From contig JADJQT010000002.1 of assembly GCA_016712595.1 (NCBI GenBank), forward strand, positions 1,140,576-1,204,575: a stretch of 64,000 nt of DNA, written 5' to 3'. The position numbers and the translations under genes were made by a program. Under the pieces are notes generated by a model, which searched no databases, was not told the DNA's origin, and was given only the letters and a program-made list of their open reading frames with translations. The DNA is from Rhodospirillales bacterium (GTDB taxonomy: Bacteria; Pseudomonadota; Alphaproteobacteria; Rhodospirillales; Defluviicoccaceae). This document shows, in pieces, positions 26,329 to 35,167 of this stretch. Position 1 is the first letter of the stretch. The number at the start of each line of letters is the position of its first letter.

Positions 26329-26826
26329 TCAGGCGGCGCTCAAGAGATCTTCGAGCTTGCCGGTCGCAGCTTCCTTGTCGATACATTCAAGGGCCGCCAG
26401 TTCGCAAGCTAGGCGATCGAACGCTGCTTCATAGATCTGCCGTTCGCTGAACGACTGATCGGGCTGGCCGACGTTCGGATAAAGGTCGCGCACGACCTCG
26501 GCGATCGAGACCGGGTCTCCCGAGTTGATCTTCGCTTCGTATTCCTGGGCTCGCCGGCTCCACATCGTTTTCTTGATACGGGCTCGTCCCCTCAGCTTGG
26601 TTAGTGCGTTTTCCATCACTTTACGTGTGCTCAGCCGTCGCAGACCCGCGTGCGAAACCTTGCCGATGGGCACGCGCAGCGTCATTCGGTCGCGATCGAA
26701 GGCGATGACAAAGAGCTGGAGTTCTTGTCCAGCGATTTCCCGGGTTTCGATACCGATGACTTTGCCTACGCCATGCGTCGGGTAGACAACATAGTCACCA
26801 GAGCCGAAGGCCATTTCTTCCCGCAT
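26329..26826 (-). CDS. CarD family transcriptional regulator
   Basis: The protein has 165 residues. It has an N-terminal RNA-polymerase-interacting Tudor-like domain (F-G-S-G-D-Y-V-V-Y-P-T-H-G-V-G-K-V, about 5-65) and a C-terminal helical DNA-binding domain (W-S-R-R-A-Q-E-Y-E-A-K-I-N-S-G-D, about 90-105). CarD/CdnL proteins bind the RNA polymerase beta subunit and stabilise open promoter complexes, notably at rRNA promoters. ATG 26826 is preferred because homology begins there; a TTG at 26844 would add six residues. The gene is preceded by a 370-bp gap containing a good promoter match. Confidence 0.93.
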   Translation of the reverse strand: MREEMAFGSGDYVVYPTHGVGKVIGIETREIAGQELQLFVIAFDRDRMTLRVPIGKVSHAGLRRLSTRKVMENALTKLRGRARIKKTMWSRRAQEYEAKINSGDPVSIAEVVRDLYPNVGQPDQSFSERQIYEAAFDRLACELAALECIDKEAATGKLEDLLSAA

Positions 26827-27197
26827 TGTCTCCGTTCTCTCCAAAAGCGTTGAAGGTGCCCGCGTGTACGACTAATTGTCCTAGAAAAAGGATCAATAGA
26901 AGCTGGCTAAGGAGCGATTTGGATTTGACGAGCACCCGTCCAGATTATTGCGGTCGCCACCCCCGGGAGGCCATTCCTCCTAGCGATCCGACTTCGCTGG
27001 TCGAAAACCAGCAGTCTTACTTTATACCACGCGTGCGCAGCAAAATTCAAACCTTGAGTGCAGTTTCGGTGATATAGGCTGTCATTTGCCTGTTTAGCGA
27101 GCACAAGGAAGGCCATTTGTCTACGGCATGGGGGCATGGCAACTGCCGGCCCCGCAAAGGGCGCGGAGGCCGGCCGGCGGACGGTGTGCGGCGAAGA
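26827..27197 (-). other. Gap between fdxA and carD
   Basis: This stretch has no gene. It contains the promoter match for carD at 27021-27050, a hairpin GCTGGT/ACCAGC at 26996-27012 just after it, and a short GGAGG/CCTCC hairpin further towards carD. A GC-rich inverted stretch near 27138-27180, just past the fdxA stop, could terminate fdxA transcription but has no T-run. Confidence 0.5.
27021..27050 (-). promoter_or_regulatory. Probable sigma-70 type promoter for carD
   Basis: Read on the minus strand, TTGAAT (27045-27050) and TATAAA (27021-27026) are separated by 18 bp, close to the housekeeping consensus. Transcription would start near 27013 and give a leader of about 190 nt. The leader would open with the hairpin GCTGGT-TTTCG-ACCAGC. 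There is no experimental support. Confidence 0.45.
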
Positions 27198-27533
27198 TCA
27201 GCTTCCCGAACCGGGGTTGCTGCTCAGGAATTCTTCCTTGCCCGGCTTGCCGTTCCAGTCGTCGGCGTCCGTCGGCGGTTCCCCCTTGCGCGTGACGTTC
27301 GGCCAGGTCAGGGAGAATTGCGTATTCAGCTCAAGCCATTTCTCGTGTCCCGGCTCGGTATCGGGGACGATCGCCTCCGCCGGGCATTCAGGCTCGCAAA
27401 CGCCGCAGTCGATGCATTCGTCAGGGTGAATGACGAGCATGTTCTCGCCTTCATAAAAGCAATCGACCGGACAAACTTCGACGCAATCCATGTATTTGCA
27501 TCGAATACAGTTCTCGGTAACGATATAGGTCAT
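27198..27533 (-). CDS. fdxA: Ferredoxin FdxA, 7Fe type
   Basis: The protein has 111 residues and matches the FdxA family over its whole length. The first half has C-I-R-C-K-Y-M-D-C-V-E-V-C-P-V-D-C-F and the second C-I-D-C-G-V-C-E-P-E-C-P, which together bind a [3Fe-4S] and a [4Fe-4S] cluster. It is a soluble low-potential electron carrier. The helix-rich C-terminal tail after residue 60 is typical. AAGGAGGG lies before the ATG. Placement just ahead of carD is a conserved arrangement in alphaproteobacteria, as I recall it. Confidence 0.95.
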   Translation of the reverse strand: MTYIVTENCIRCKYMDCVEVCPVDCFYEGENMLVIHPDECIDCGVCEPECPAEAIVPDTEPGHEKWLELNTQFSLTWPNVTRKGEPPTDADDWNGKPGKEEFLSSNPGSGS

Positions 27534-27606
27534 TTCGGCCCTCCTTTTTCTCCGTCACGATCGCGGCGCCCGGCCCGGACCGGTTGATTAGCCGCATCGG
27601 CGCAGT

Positions 27607-28080
27607 TCATTTGTTTCGTTCGATGACCCGTTTGCGCGCCTCGCCCGCGTCACGATCGGACACATGGAGCAGGCCGGCGACGCGTCGGACGAGATTGGCT
27701 TCGTAATCGTCGACCACGCCGTCGGCGTAGGCGACATCCCACAACATCTCGATCACGTCGATCCGTCCCTGCGCGTCGGAACGGTCGTTGATCACCCGTG
27801 TTACGCCGAAGAAATCGGTGGAGTTGGCCGCGTCGCGCTCGGCGGTATCAAGCAGCGCTTCAACCTCGCTTACCCCCAGCCGATCGCGCAGCAGGATACG
27901 GATGCGGTCGCGCTCCACCGGGGCGATCGTGCCGTCAAGGCGCGCGGCGATGGCGAGCAGCACCGCCGCCGCCCGCTGCAACGGGTCGGCCTGCTCCGGC
28001 GCTTCGGTCCTGGAATCGGCGTCGTCGAACAACGCCATCAATCGTTCAAGCATGACGTTGGGTAACATAATGCGTTGCAT
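27607..28080 (-). CDS. TerB-like (tellurite-resistance TerB domain) protein
   Basis: The protein has 157 residues and is all-helical. It resembles TerB/DjlA-type helical domains: A-A-A-V-L-L-A-I-A-A-R-L-D-G-T-I-A-P-V-E, E-V-E-A-L-L, and W-D-V-A-Y-A-D-G-V-V-D-D-Y-E-A-N-L-V-R-R-V. The acidic D-G-x-x-x-x-x-E loops may bind metal. Tellurite resistance itself is not implied. ATG 28080 is used; ATG 28068 (M-L-P-N-V-M) is equally possible and neither has a clear ribosome binding site. It lies between the S4 gene and fdxA. Confidence 0.8.
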   Translation of the reverse strand: MQRIMLPNVMLERLMALFDDADSRTEAPEQADPLQRAAAVLLAIAARLDGTIAPVERDRIRILLRDRLGVSEVEALLDTAERDAANSTDFFGVTRVINDRSDAQGRIDVIEMLWDVAYADGVVDDYEANLVRRVAGLLHVSDRDAGEARKRVIERNK

Positions 28081-28123
28081 GTGCTCAACAACAGCTTGAA
28101 CAGGGCTTTTGCGCTGCGACCGA

Positions 28124-28525
28124 TCAGTCGGCGCCGCGCAGCCGTTCGATCGCGCGCCGGTCGGCCTTGGTCGGCCGGCCGGCGCCGGCGGGCCGCTCCG
28201 GCGGCGCGGCGTTGAGATGGTCCGTTGCCGCTGCCGGTGGCGCGAGTTCGTGCAGCGGCGGGGCAAGATCCTCGTAGAGGGTCTGTGCCTCGCTCGCGGG
28301 GCCACGGCGGGTGCCGAGCGCGCGAACGCGAATCAGCCGGATGTGCGGCCCGAGGGCGAAGGTGAGGACATCGCCGGGACGAACTGCGTGATGCGACTTG
28401 GCGATGGGCACGTCGTTGACGCGGATTCGCCCCGTGGCGCACATGCTTGCGGCAAGGGTGCGGCTCTTGAAAAACCGCGCGTGCCAAAGCCACTTGTCGA
28501 GACGCAGGTGTTCGCTCGGACTCAT
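28124..28525 (-). CDS. S4-domain RNA-binding protein, Hsp15-like
   Basis: The protein has 133 residues. An N-terminal S4 domain (about 7-70) reads L-R-L-D-K-W-L-W-H-A-R-F-F-K-S-R, as in Hsp15, which rescues stalled 50S subunits with nascent chain. The C-terminal half is Pro/Ala-rich and ends in a basic G-R-P-T-K-x-D-R-R-x-I-E-R-L, which probably contacts RNA. The ATG overlaps the stop of the helicase gene as ATGA, so the two are translationally coupled. Confidence 0.88.
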   Translation of the reverse strand: MSPSEHLRLDKWLWHARFFKSRTLAASMCATGRIRVNDVPIAKSHHAVRPGDVLTFALGPHIRLIRVRALGTRRGPASEAQTLYEDLAPPLHELAPPAAATDHLNAAPPERPAGAGRPTKADRRAIERLRGAD

Positions 28526-31074
28526 CGCGCCGAACGCAGGGTTTCGAGCGCTGCGAAGGGCGAGTGGCCCGAAGGACGCTGAGCACCGTCCGCCGCGGCT
28601 CGATGGTGCGATGCCCGCCGCGGACGCGTCACCGCAACGAGACGGGTGCCGTCCTCCGCCGTGGTCATCCGGTAGCCGATCGCACGCAGGATCTCCGGTA
28701 GATCGGCCGCGCTGCAGCCGAGAGGCCGGGCGAAATCGGCAAGGATAACCGTCCGGCCGTCGCGGGCGCGGCGTCGCGCATGGGCGGACAGCCGCTCGAC
28801 GGCGTCGATGCGAACGGCTCGTGCGCCGAACCGGCGGTAGCCTGTCGCTGACCAGTATGCCGCCGGCACACCGGCCGGTGCCGCAAGCGAGACTTTGCCA
28901 AGCCTGGCGGGTGCGGCGGGAACGCTGGCACCGGCATGAATCCGCCATAGCAGGGCGCGCGTCGCCATTGGTCGCGCTTTCAGCAAACTCGCGAAGTAGA
29001 GCCAGTCATGGCCGAAGTGAAGGCCGCGGGCGGCGAGCGCCTTGCGGTCGGAGGCGGCGAGCGCCGCGGGTGGTATCGTCAGTTGTGCGCGCGGCAGGGC
29101 GCCCAAGGCTTCCGCCACCTGAAACAGCAGGCCGCGGGCGGCGCCGCTCATCTCACCATCGTGATCGGACGGAAACAGCGGCGCCAGCGTCTGGCGCAGC
29201 CGCGCGTGCACGAAACGCACAAGCCGGGCGCACAGTCGCAGCCGCGCGTTTCCCTCCAAGAGGTCGCCGCCGAACGGTTCGATCCCGGGTGCGAGACTGT
29301 CGGCACCCCGGCTCAGACGGCCGACGAGCGCGCCGTGCCAAAGGATGCCGCCGTCGTCGGCGAGGCAGAAGGCATCGTCGTCGTCGGTCTCGAGTTGCTC
29401 CAGGCGTCGGCGAATCGGCGTGCTCAATGCCCGCATCGCCGCCGTGGTGATCGCGCGTCCGGCTTCGCGTGTTCCGCTACGGGTCACGCTCGGATCGATG
29501 GTGAAGCGAAAACCGTCCAGCTTGCCGACGAAATGACCTTCGACACGAACGTCGCCCTCGCCGCTGACCGCCGCCGCCAGGGCGCCGCGGTGCTGCATGC
29601 GACCGACGAGCGAGGCGGTGCGCCGATCGACGAAGCGCTGGATCAGCCGCTGGTGCAGAGCGTCGGAGAGCTTGTCTTCGATGGCGCGCGTGCGCTCCTG
29701 CCATCCGCTTGCATCGGCGAGCCAGGAGCCGCGATGGGCGATGTAGGTCCATGTGCGGATATTGGCGATGCGCTGCATCAGGGCTTCGATATCACCATCG
29801 GTCCGGTTGATCCGATCGACCTGGCGGGCGACCCAGTCGGTCGGCAGCGTCCCGGCGCTGCCGGTCTCGGTACCGGCGAGAAAGCGATACATTTGCGCCA
29901 GCAAGCGTGCGTGGCCTTCACCGGTTACCTTACCGAAATCGGGAATGCAGCAGACGTCCCACAGCAATCCGACGGCCTCGCGTCCGCGGGCCAAAGCGGC
30001 GATCTCGGCGTCCGCGGCGAGGTGGCCGAGCGCGATCTCGTCGTCGGCCTCGCGCGCGCGCACCAGACCGGAGCGCAGCGGCAATCGCGCCAGGCTCGTT
30101 CTCAAGGCGGCGATCGAGGCGAACTGCAGCTCGGTGTTGCGCCATTGCAGGGCCTTGAGCGCATCGAAGCGGTGGGTTTCGATCCGCTCGGCGAGATCGG
30201 AGTCGAGCGGCCCGATCTCGGCGGTCGTCCCGAAGCTGCCGTCCTTGGTGTAACGTCCGGCGCGTCCGGCGATCTGCGCCATTTCCGCCGGCGCCAGCGG
30301 GCGCGGCGCGCGGCCATCGAATTTGCGCGTGGCGGCGAAGGCGACATGCTCGACCTGCATGTTCAAGCCCATGCCGATCGCGTCGGTGGCGACGAGGTAA
30401 TCGACCTCACCCGCTTGGTACATCGCGACCTGGGCGTTGCGGGTGCGCGGGCTCAGCGCACCCAGCACGATCGCCGCGCCCCCACGTTGGCGCCGGACGA
30501 GTTCGGCGATGCTGTAGACGTCGGCAGCGCTGAAGGCGACGATGGCGCTGCGCGGCGGCAGCCGGGTCAACTTGACCGATCCGGCGTAAGTCAGCCTGGA
30601 AAAGCGCGGGCGTGAAATGTACTCGGCTTCGGGAACGAGGCGGCGGAGCAGCGGGCGGACCGTCTCAGCGCCCATGAACATCGTCTCAAGCTCGCCGCGG
30701 GCGTGGAGCAGGCGATCGGTGAACAGATGGCCCCGGTCCGGGTCGGCGCACATCTGGATCTCGTCGATGGCGAGGAAGGCGACGCGCCGGTCGACTGGCA
30801 TGGATTCGACCGTGCACAAGAACCACGACGCATCGCGCGGGACGATTTTTTCTTCGCCGGTGATCAGCGCGACCCGCGACGCACCTTTGACCGCAACCGC
30901 CCGGTCGTAGTTCTCCCGGGCGAGCAGGCGCAACGGAAAGCCGATCATGCCGGACGCGTGGCCCAGCATGCGTTCCATCGCCAAGTGAGTCTTGCCGGTG
31001 TTCGTCGGTCCCAGCACGGCGACGATGCGGGAGCCGGATGCGGACGGCGCGTCGTTCCTCACCATGCCCCCCAC
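28522..31074 (-). CDS. Suv3-like ATP-dependent RNA helicase
   Basis: The protein has 850 residues and is a superfamily 2 helicase of the mitochondrial-degradosome Suv3 type found in alphaproteobacteria. Motif I G-P-T-N-T-G-K-T-H lies at 22-30, motif II D-E-I-Q near 103, and motif VI Q-I-A-G-R-A-G-R-Y near 268. The Ala-rich C-terminal half (about 330-850) is divergent and has no motif I can name. It probably unwinds RNA in turnover or rRNA processing. It heads the minus-strand run with S4, TerB-like, fdxA and carD. Confidence 0.88.
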   Translation of the reverse strand: MGGMVRNDAPSASGSRIVAVLGPTNTGKTHLAMERMLGHASGMIGFPLRLLARENYDRAVAVKGASRVALITGEEKIVPRDASWFLCTVESMPVDRRVAFLAIDEIQMCADPDRGHLFTDRLLHARGELETMFMGAETVRPLLRRLVPEAEYISRPRFSRLTYAGSVKLTRLPPRSAIVAFSAADVYSIAELVRRQRGGAAIVLGALSPRTRNAQVAMYQAGEVDYLVATDAIGMGLNMQVEHVAFAATRKFDGRAPRPLAPAEMAQIAGRAGRYTKDGSFGTTAEIGPLDSDLAERIETHRFDALKALQWRNTELQFASIAALRTSLARLPLRSGLVRAREADDEIALGHLAADAEIAALARGREAVGLLWDVCCIPDFGKVTGEGHARLLAQMYRFLAGTETGSAGTLPTDWVARQVDRINRTDGDIEALMQRIANIRTWTYIAHRGSWLADASGWQERTRAIEDKLSDALHQRLIQRFVDRRTASLVGRMQHRGALAAAVSGEGDVRVEGHFVGKLDGFRFTIDPSVTRSGTREAGRAITTAAMRALSTPIRRRLEQLETDDDDAFCLADDGGILWHGALVGRLSRGADSLAPGIEPFGGDLLEGNARLRLCARLVRFVHARLRQTLAPLFPSDHDGEMSGAARGLLFQVAEALGALPRAQLTIPPAALAASDRKALAARGLHFGHDWLYFASLLKARPMATRALLWRIHAGASVPAAPARLGKVSLAAPAGVPAAYWSATGYRRFGARAVRIDAVERLSAHARRRARDGRTVILADFARPLGCSAADLPEILRAIGYRMTTAEDGTRLVAVTRPRRASHHRAAADGAQRPSGHSPFAALETLRSAR

Positions 31075-31158
31075 CTTGTCCGAGACCGCCGCGCGATGGC
31101 AAGGCCCGTCATTCCGTCCGTACCCGCCGTCGGGCGCTGGCCGTCGCCATGGCAGCGG

Positions 31159-31938
31159 TCAGGCGTAGGCGCTCTCCAGGAAGTCGACGACACTGGCGAG
31201 AAAGCGCTCCGGCTGCTCGACATGCGGATAGTGGCCGGCGTCGTCGATCCGGGCGAACTCGGCCTGGGGAAACAGCTCGAAAATCCGCCCGTAGTAACGG
31301 GGCGCAATATAGTCCGACTCCGCGCCGCTGAGGAACAGGGCGCGGCCGTCGTAGCCGAACTGCGCGACGTCGGGAAAGCCGAGGAGGCGATCCATGTTGG
31401 CGGCGATCGCGGCGAGGTTGATCCGCCAGTCGGCCCGACCGTCCCGCTCGATCAGATTCTGCAACAGGAAGAGGCGGGTGGCGGCGTCGGGGACGACCTC
31501 GGCGAGTTGTTCGTCGATGGCGGAGCGCCGCGTCGCGGCGGCAAGATCGACCGCCTGCATCGCGCGAACGTACGCTAGAAACGGCGCCTCGTAGTCGACC
31601 GGGGCGATATCGACGACGATCAGCCGTTCGACGAGATCCGAATGCTTCAGCGCGGTGAGCATCGCCGTCTTGCCGCCGACGCTGTGGCCGAGCACGCTGG
31701 CCGGCGACAGGCCGCGCGCCTCGATCAGGGTCTCGAGATCATCCGCCATTTCAGGGAAGGTCATCTGCTCCGACCACGGCGAGGCGCCATGATTGCGCAG
31801 ATCGCAGGTCACGACATGGTACGTCGCCGCCAGACGTTCGGCCATGGAATGCCAGTTCTGGGCCGAGCCGAACAAGCCGTGCAGGATAATCAGCGGCGGT
31901 CCGTCGCCATATTCGCGCGTGGCGAGTTTCAGCGCCAT
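31159..31938 (-). CDS. Alpha/beta-fold hydrolase (YbfF-type esterase)
   Basis: The protein has 259 residues and a single alpha/beta hydrolase domain. The oxyanion-hole motif H-G-L-F-G-S lies near residue 20, the nucleophile elbow G-H-S-V-G-G near 83-88, a late Asp region precedes the end, and the catalytic His is in D-A-G-H-Y-P-H-V. The H-G-L-F-G-S-A-Q-N-W segment is characteristic of YbfF-like acyl-CoA/short-chain esterases. The substrate is unknown. It lies 32 bp after gshB on the same strand. Confidence 0.87.
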   Translation of the reverse strand: MALKLATREYGDGPPLIILHGLFGSAQNWHSMAERLAATYHVVTCDLRNHGASPWSEQMTFPEMADDLETLIEARGLSPASVLGHSVGGKTAMLTALKHSDLVERLIVVDIAPVDYEAPFLAYVRAMQAVDLAAATRRSAIDEQLAEVVPDAATRLFLLQNLIERDGRADWRINLAAIAANMDRLLGFPDVAQFGYDGRALFLSGAESDYIAPRYYGRIFELFPQAEFARIDDAGHYPHVEQPERFLASVVDFLESAYA

Positions 31939-31970
31939 GACATCCTCTTTCCGCCAACCCCGACCGTCCG

Positions 31971-32924
31971 CTAACCCCGACTGCTCTGCCAGCGCTCTTC
32001 GAACGCGTCCCAGAGTTGCGATTCCAGCGAAATGCCATCGAAGCGGCCGATTTCCTGAATTCCCGTCGGCGAGGTGACATTAATTTCCGTCAGGTAGTCG
32101 CCGATGACATCGATACCGACGAAAACGAGCCCCCGGCGTTTGAGATCCGGGCCGATCGCCTCGCAAATCTCCCGATCGCGCGACGTCAGCGAGGATTTTT
32201 CCGCCCGGGCGCCAACGTGCAGGTTGGCGCGGGCTTCACCGGCCTTCGGGATGCGCTTGACCGCACCGGCCGCCCGACCGTCGATGAGGATGATCCGCTT
32301 GTCGCCGTCGCGGACCTCCGGCAGGTAGCGCTGAATGACGATCGGCTCGCGGTAGAACTGGGTGAACATTTCGAGCAGGGCGTTCAGATTGTCGTCTTCG
32401 GGGTCGACGTGAAATACGCCGGCGCCGCCGTTGCCGAACAGCGGCTTGAGGATGATGTCCTCGTGCTCTTCGCGAAAGGCACGGATCGCTGCCCGGTCCG
32501 AGGTGATCAGCGTCGGCGGCATCAACTCGGGGAAATGGGTGACGAACAGCTTTTCCGGCGCGTTGCGCACCTCGACCGGATCGTTGAGCACGAGGGTCTT
32601 CGGATGGATATGCTGCAGGACGTGGGTCAGGGTGATGTACGCCATGTCGAACGGCGGATCCTGGCGCATCAACACCATATCGAGGCTGCCGAGATCGAGC
32701 ATGTTCTCATCGCCGAGGCGGAAGTGGTCGCCCTTGACGCGCTGCACCGACAGTGGACGGGCGCGAGCGAAAACCGATCCCGCGGAGAACGTCAGGTCCT
32801 TCGGCAGATAGTGCCAGAGCGAATGGCCGCGGCGCTGGGCCTCGAGCGCCAATGCGAAGGTGGAATCGGCATCGATACTAATGCCTTCGATCGGATCCAT
32901 CTGAATGGCGACGTTAAGGCGCAT
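31971..32924 (-). CDS. gshB: Glutathione synthetase
   Basis: The protein has 317 residues, the normal length for the proteobacterial enzyme, and joins gamma-glutamylcysteine to glycine with ATP. It begins I-Q-M-D-P-I-E-G-I-S-I, has R-Q-D-P-P-F-D-M-A-Y near 90, the ATP-grasp segments K-P-L-F-G-N-G-G-A-G-V-F and D-G-R-A-A-G-A-V-K-R, and ends with E-I-N-V-T-S-P-T-G-I-Q-E-I. All are hallmarks of GshB. It diverges from the pseudokinase gene. Confidence 0.96.
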   Translation of the reverse strand: MRLNVAIQMDPIEGISIDADSTFALALEAQRRGHSLWHYLPKDLTFSAGSVFARARPLSVQRVKGDHFRLGDENMLDLGSLDMVLMRQDPPFDMAYITLTHVLQHIHPKTLVLNDPVEVRNAPEKLFVTHFPELMPPTLITSDRAAIRAFREEHEDIILKPLFGNGGAGVFHVDPEDDNLNALLEMFTQFYREPIVIQRYLPEVRDGDKRIILIDGRAAGAVKRIPKAGEARANLHVGARAEKSSLTSRDREICEAIGPDLKRRGLVFVGIDVIGDYLTEINVTSPTGIQEIGRFDGISLESQLWDAFEERWQSSRG

Positions 32925-33125
32925 TGGCGGCGTCTTCCCCTAAGTCACGAAATAAGAGCAACACGCTCCGTCTGTCTGACGACGGCGCGCGCACCCCTCC
33001 ATTAGAGGCTGCACACCGGCGCTGGCAAGCGCGTCGACGACAGGCGCTTTTAAGTCTTCGGCAATCCTCATCGCATATTCTCGGGCCCGACGTGACGAAC
33101 GCGTCCGTGGCCGAGGACTCTTCGC

Positions 33126-35159
33126 ATGGCATCGGAGGATACGCAGAGCGCGCACGAGACACCCGCTGCCAACGGCCACGTGGCGGTGCTCGCCGACCGC
33201 TTCGAAATCGATTCCAGCGTTTGCCTGCATGCGTTTGATCGCCCGAGTGCCGCGGGGTACGTCTCGCGCGATCGACGGACTCCGGATCGCTCCTTGTTCG
33301 CGCTCGTCTGCAACACTGAATTGCCGATTCGCTACGATGCTGCCGCGGCTTTCGTCACCCGTCCGCAGGCCGGGCTGCTCACCCTGGTCGACTTTGGCCC
33401 GGTCGACTGGCGCGATAGCGAGCGGCGCTTCGCCTTTATCTATGAGCGCCCGCAAGGCGGGCCTGTCAGCCATCTGTTGGCCAAGCGCGCGGGGGCAGCC
33501 AGCGATACCGAACGCGTGCGCCGGTTCCTTGCGCCGATCGTGCAAGCGCTGCAGGTGCTCGCGGACAGCCAGGCGGCCCACCGAGGCATCCGCCGCGGCA
33601 ACGTCTGGTGGCTGTTGGCCGATGGGAGTGAGTCCGCCCTTGGCGATGGCTTTGCCGGACCCGCCGGCTACGATCAGCCCATCGCCTATGAAACGATCGA
33701 GCGGGGCATGGCGGATCCGGTCGGGCGCGGCGACGGCAGCATTGCCGATGACATCTATGCCCTGGGGGTCACCTTGTTCGCTGTCGCCTGCGATTGTGAT
33801 CCGGCGAGGAACCACGATCCCGAGGCCCTGCTCGCGGCGAAAATCGAACGCGGAAGCTATTTCGCCCTGACCGAAGGAACGCGCATACCGCTGCCGCTCG
33901 TGGAACCGCTGCGCGGCATGCTGGCCGATGAGGCGCAGGAGCGCTGGACGCTTGCCGACCTCGCGGCGTGGCTCGATCTTCGCAGAGTTGCCATCCGGGT
34001 GGCGCGTCCCGTGCCCTCACCCGAATCGCCCTTCGTTCTGCATGACCAGCCCTATAACAACCTGCGAACGCTTGCCGCCGCGCTGGTCCGGCGCGTGCCC
34101 GAGGCGGTGGCGGCAATTCGTAGCGGCGCCCTCGATGGCTGGATCCGGCGCAGTCTGCATGATCCGATAACAGCGAAGCGGCTGGCCGATCTTGCTGCCA
34201 TTTTGCCGGGATCTTCTCGCGGAGGGCGCGGCAACCAGGACGATTTCCTGCTCGCGCACGCCACGATGCTGCTCGATCCGGAAGCGCCGATACGCTACCG
34301 CGGGCACGCCTTCGCTGGTGACGGTTTTGGCACCATGCTGGCCAATCAACTCATCAACAACCAGCCGATTCAAGACTTCGCGGAGATCGTCAAACTTGAA
34401 CTCGTCACCGATTGGTTTCGTGTTCGGCCGGCGGCCGGCCCCCGGGACGAGCGGCGCATCGAAGCGAGTTCCCGGCTAACGCGCCATCTGACCAACCATG
34501 CGCCGGGATTCGGCATTGAGCGATGCCTTTATGAGTCCAATCCGTCACTTCCCTGCCTGAGCCCACAGGTGCGCAGGCAGCGGGTCTGTACCCTGGCGGA
34601 GCTTCTCCCGGCGCTGGAAGCGGTGGCGGACGGAGCAAATGGGCGACCGATCGACAGGCATATCGCCGCGTTCATCGCGGCTCGCTGCCCCGAGGATACC
34701 ACCTCCCTGCTCGACGAGCTTGGCAACACCGATCCGATCGTCTCGGGAACAACAATGCTCAACGTCTATGCCTGGCTGCAAGCCCGTTATCCAGGGACGC
34801 GCACGCCCAAGCTCGCGGCATGGATCGTCCGCTCGTTGCAGCCGGTGATCGCCAGCTTTTGCCATCGCGAGACCCGGCGAACGCTCGAGCAGAATTTGCG
34901 CCCGGCGATTGAGAAGGGCGATTTGATTCGCGTCCATGCGCTGCTCAATGATCCGGAGCGTCGCAGTCGCGATCGCGCGGGGTTCGAGCGGGCACAGCGT
35001 GATTATGCCCGCGCCGGCGCCGAACTGGCGCGGATGGAACAGAGTACGGAGCAGAGACAACAAGCGGCGCACGAGACCGGCGTGCGATCGGCCGGCGTAA
35101 TCGGATGTGTCGTCGCGCTGCTGTCACTCAGCTTGACGCTCGTCTGTACGCTTCGCTGA
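33126..35159 (+). CDS. Tail-anchored pseudokinase (protein kinase-like domain, catalytic residues lost)
   Basis: The protein has 677 residues. Residues about 24-290 follow a Ser/Thr kinase fold: A-H-R-G-I-R-R-G-N-V stands where H-R-D-L-K-P-x-N is expected (catalytic Asp replaced by Gly), L-G-D-G-F-A-G-P replaces D-F-G, and D-D-I-Y-A-L-G-V-T-L-F is the conserved F helix. No VAIK lysine is evident. Residues about 300-640 are helical and unrecognised. A hydrophobic helix at about 655-675 ends the protein, so the bulk probably faces the cytosol. GAGGA lies just before the ATG. The gene is followed 8 bp later by a small membrane-protein gene. Confidence 0.8.
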   Translation: MASEDTQSAHETPAANGHVAVLADRFEIDSSVCLHAFDRPSAAGYVSRDRRTPDRSLFALVCNTELPIRYDAAAAFVTRPQAGLLTLVDFGPVDWRDSERRFAFIYERPQGGPVSHLLAKRAGAASDTERVRRFLAPIVQALQVLADSQAAHRGIRRGNVWWLLADGSESALGDGFAGPAGYDQPIAYETIERGMADPVGRGDGSIADDIYALGVTLFAVACDCDPARNHDPEALLAAKIERGSYFALTEGTRIPLPLVEPLRGMLADEAQERWTLADLAAWLDLRRVAIRVARPVPSPESPFVLHDQPYNNLRTLAAALVRRVPEAVAAIRSGALDGWIRRSLHDPITAKRLADLAAILPGSSRGGRGNQDDFLLAHATMLLDPEAPIRYRGHAFAGDGFGTMLANQLINNQPIQDFAEIVKLELVTDWFRVRPAAGPRDERRIEASSRLTRHLTNHAPGFGIERCLYESNPSLPCLSPQVRRQRVCTLAELLPALEAVADGANGRPIDRHIAAFIAARCPEDTTSLLDELGNTDPIVSGTTMLNVYAWLQARYPGTRTPKLAAWIVRSLQPVIASFCHRETRRTLEQNLRPAIEKGDLIRVHALLNDPERRSRDRAGFERAQRDYARAGAELARMEQSTEQRQQAAHETGVRSAGVIGCVVALLSLSLTLVCTLR

Positions 35160-35167
35160 GACGCGCC

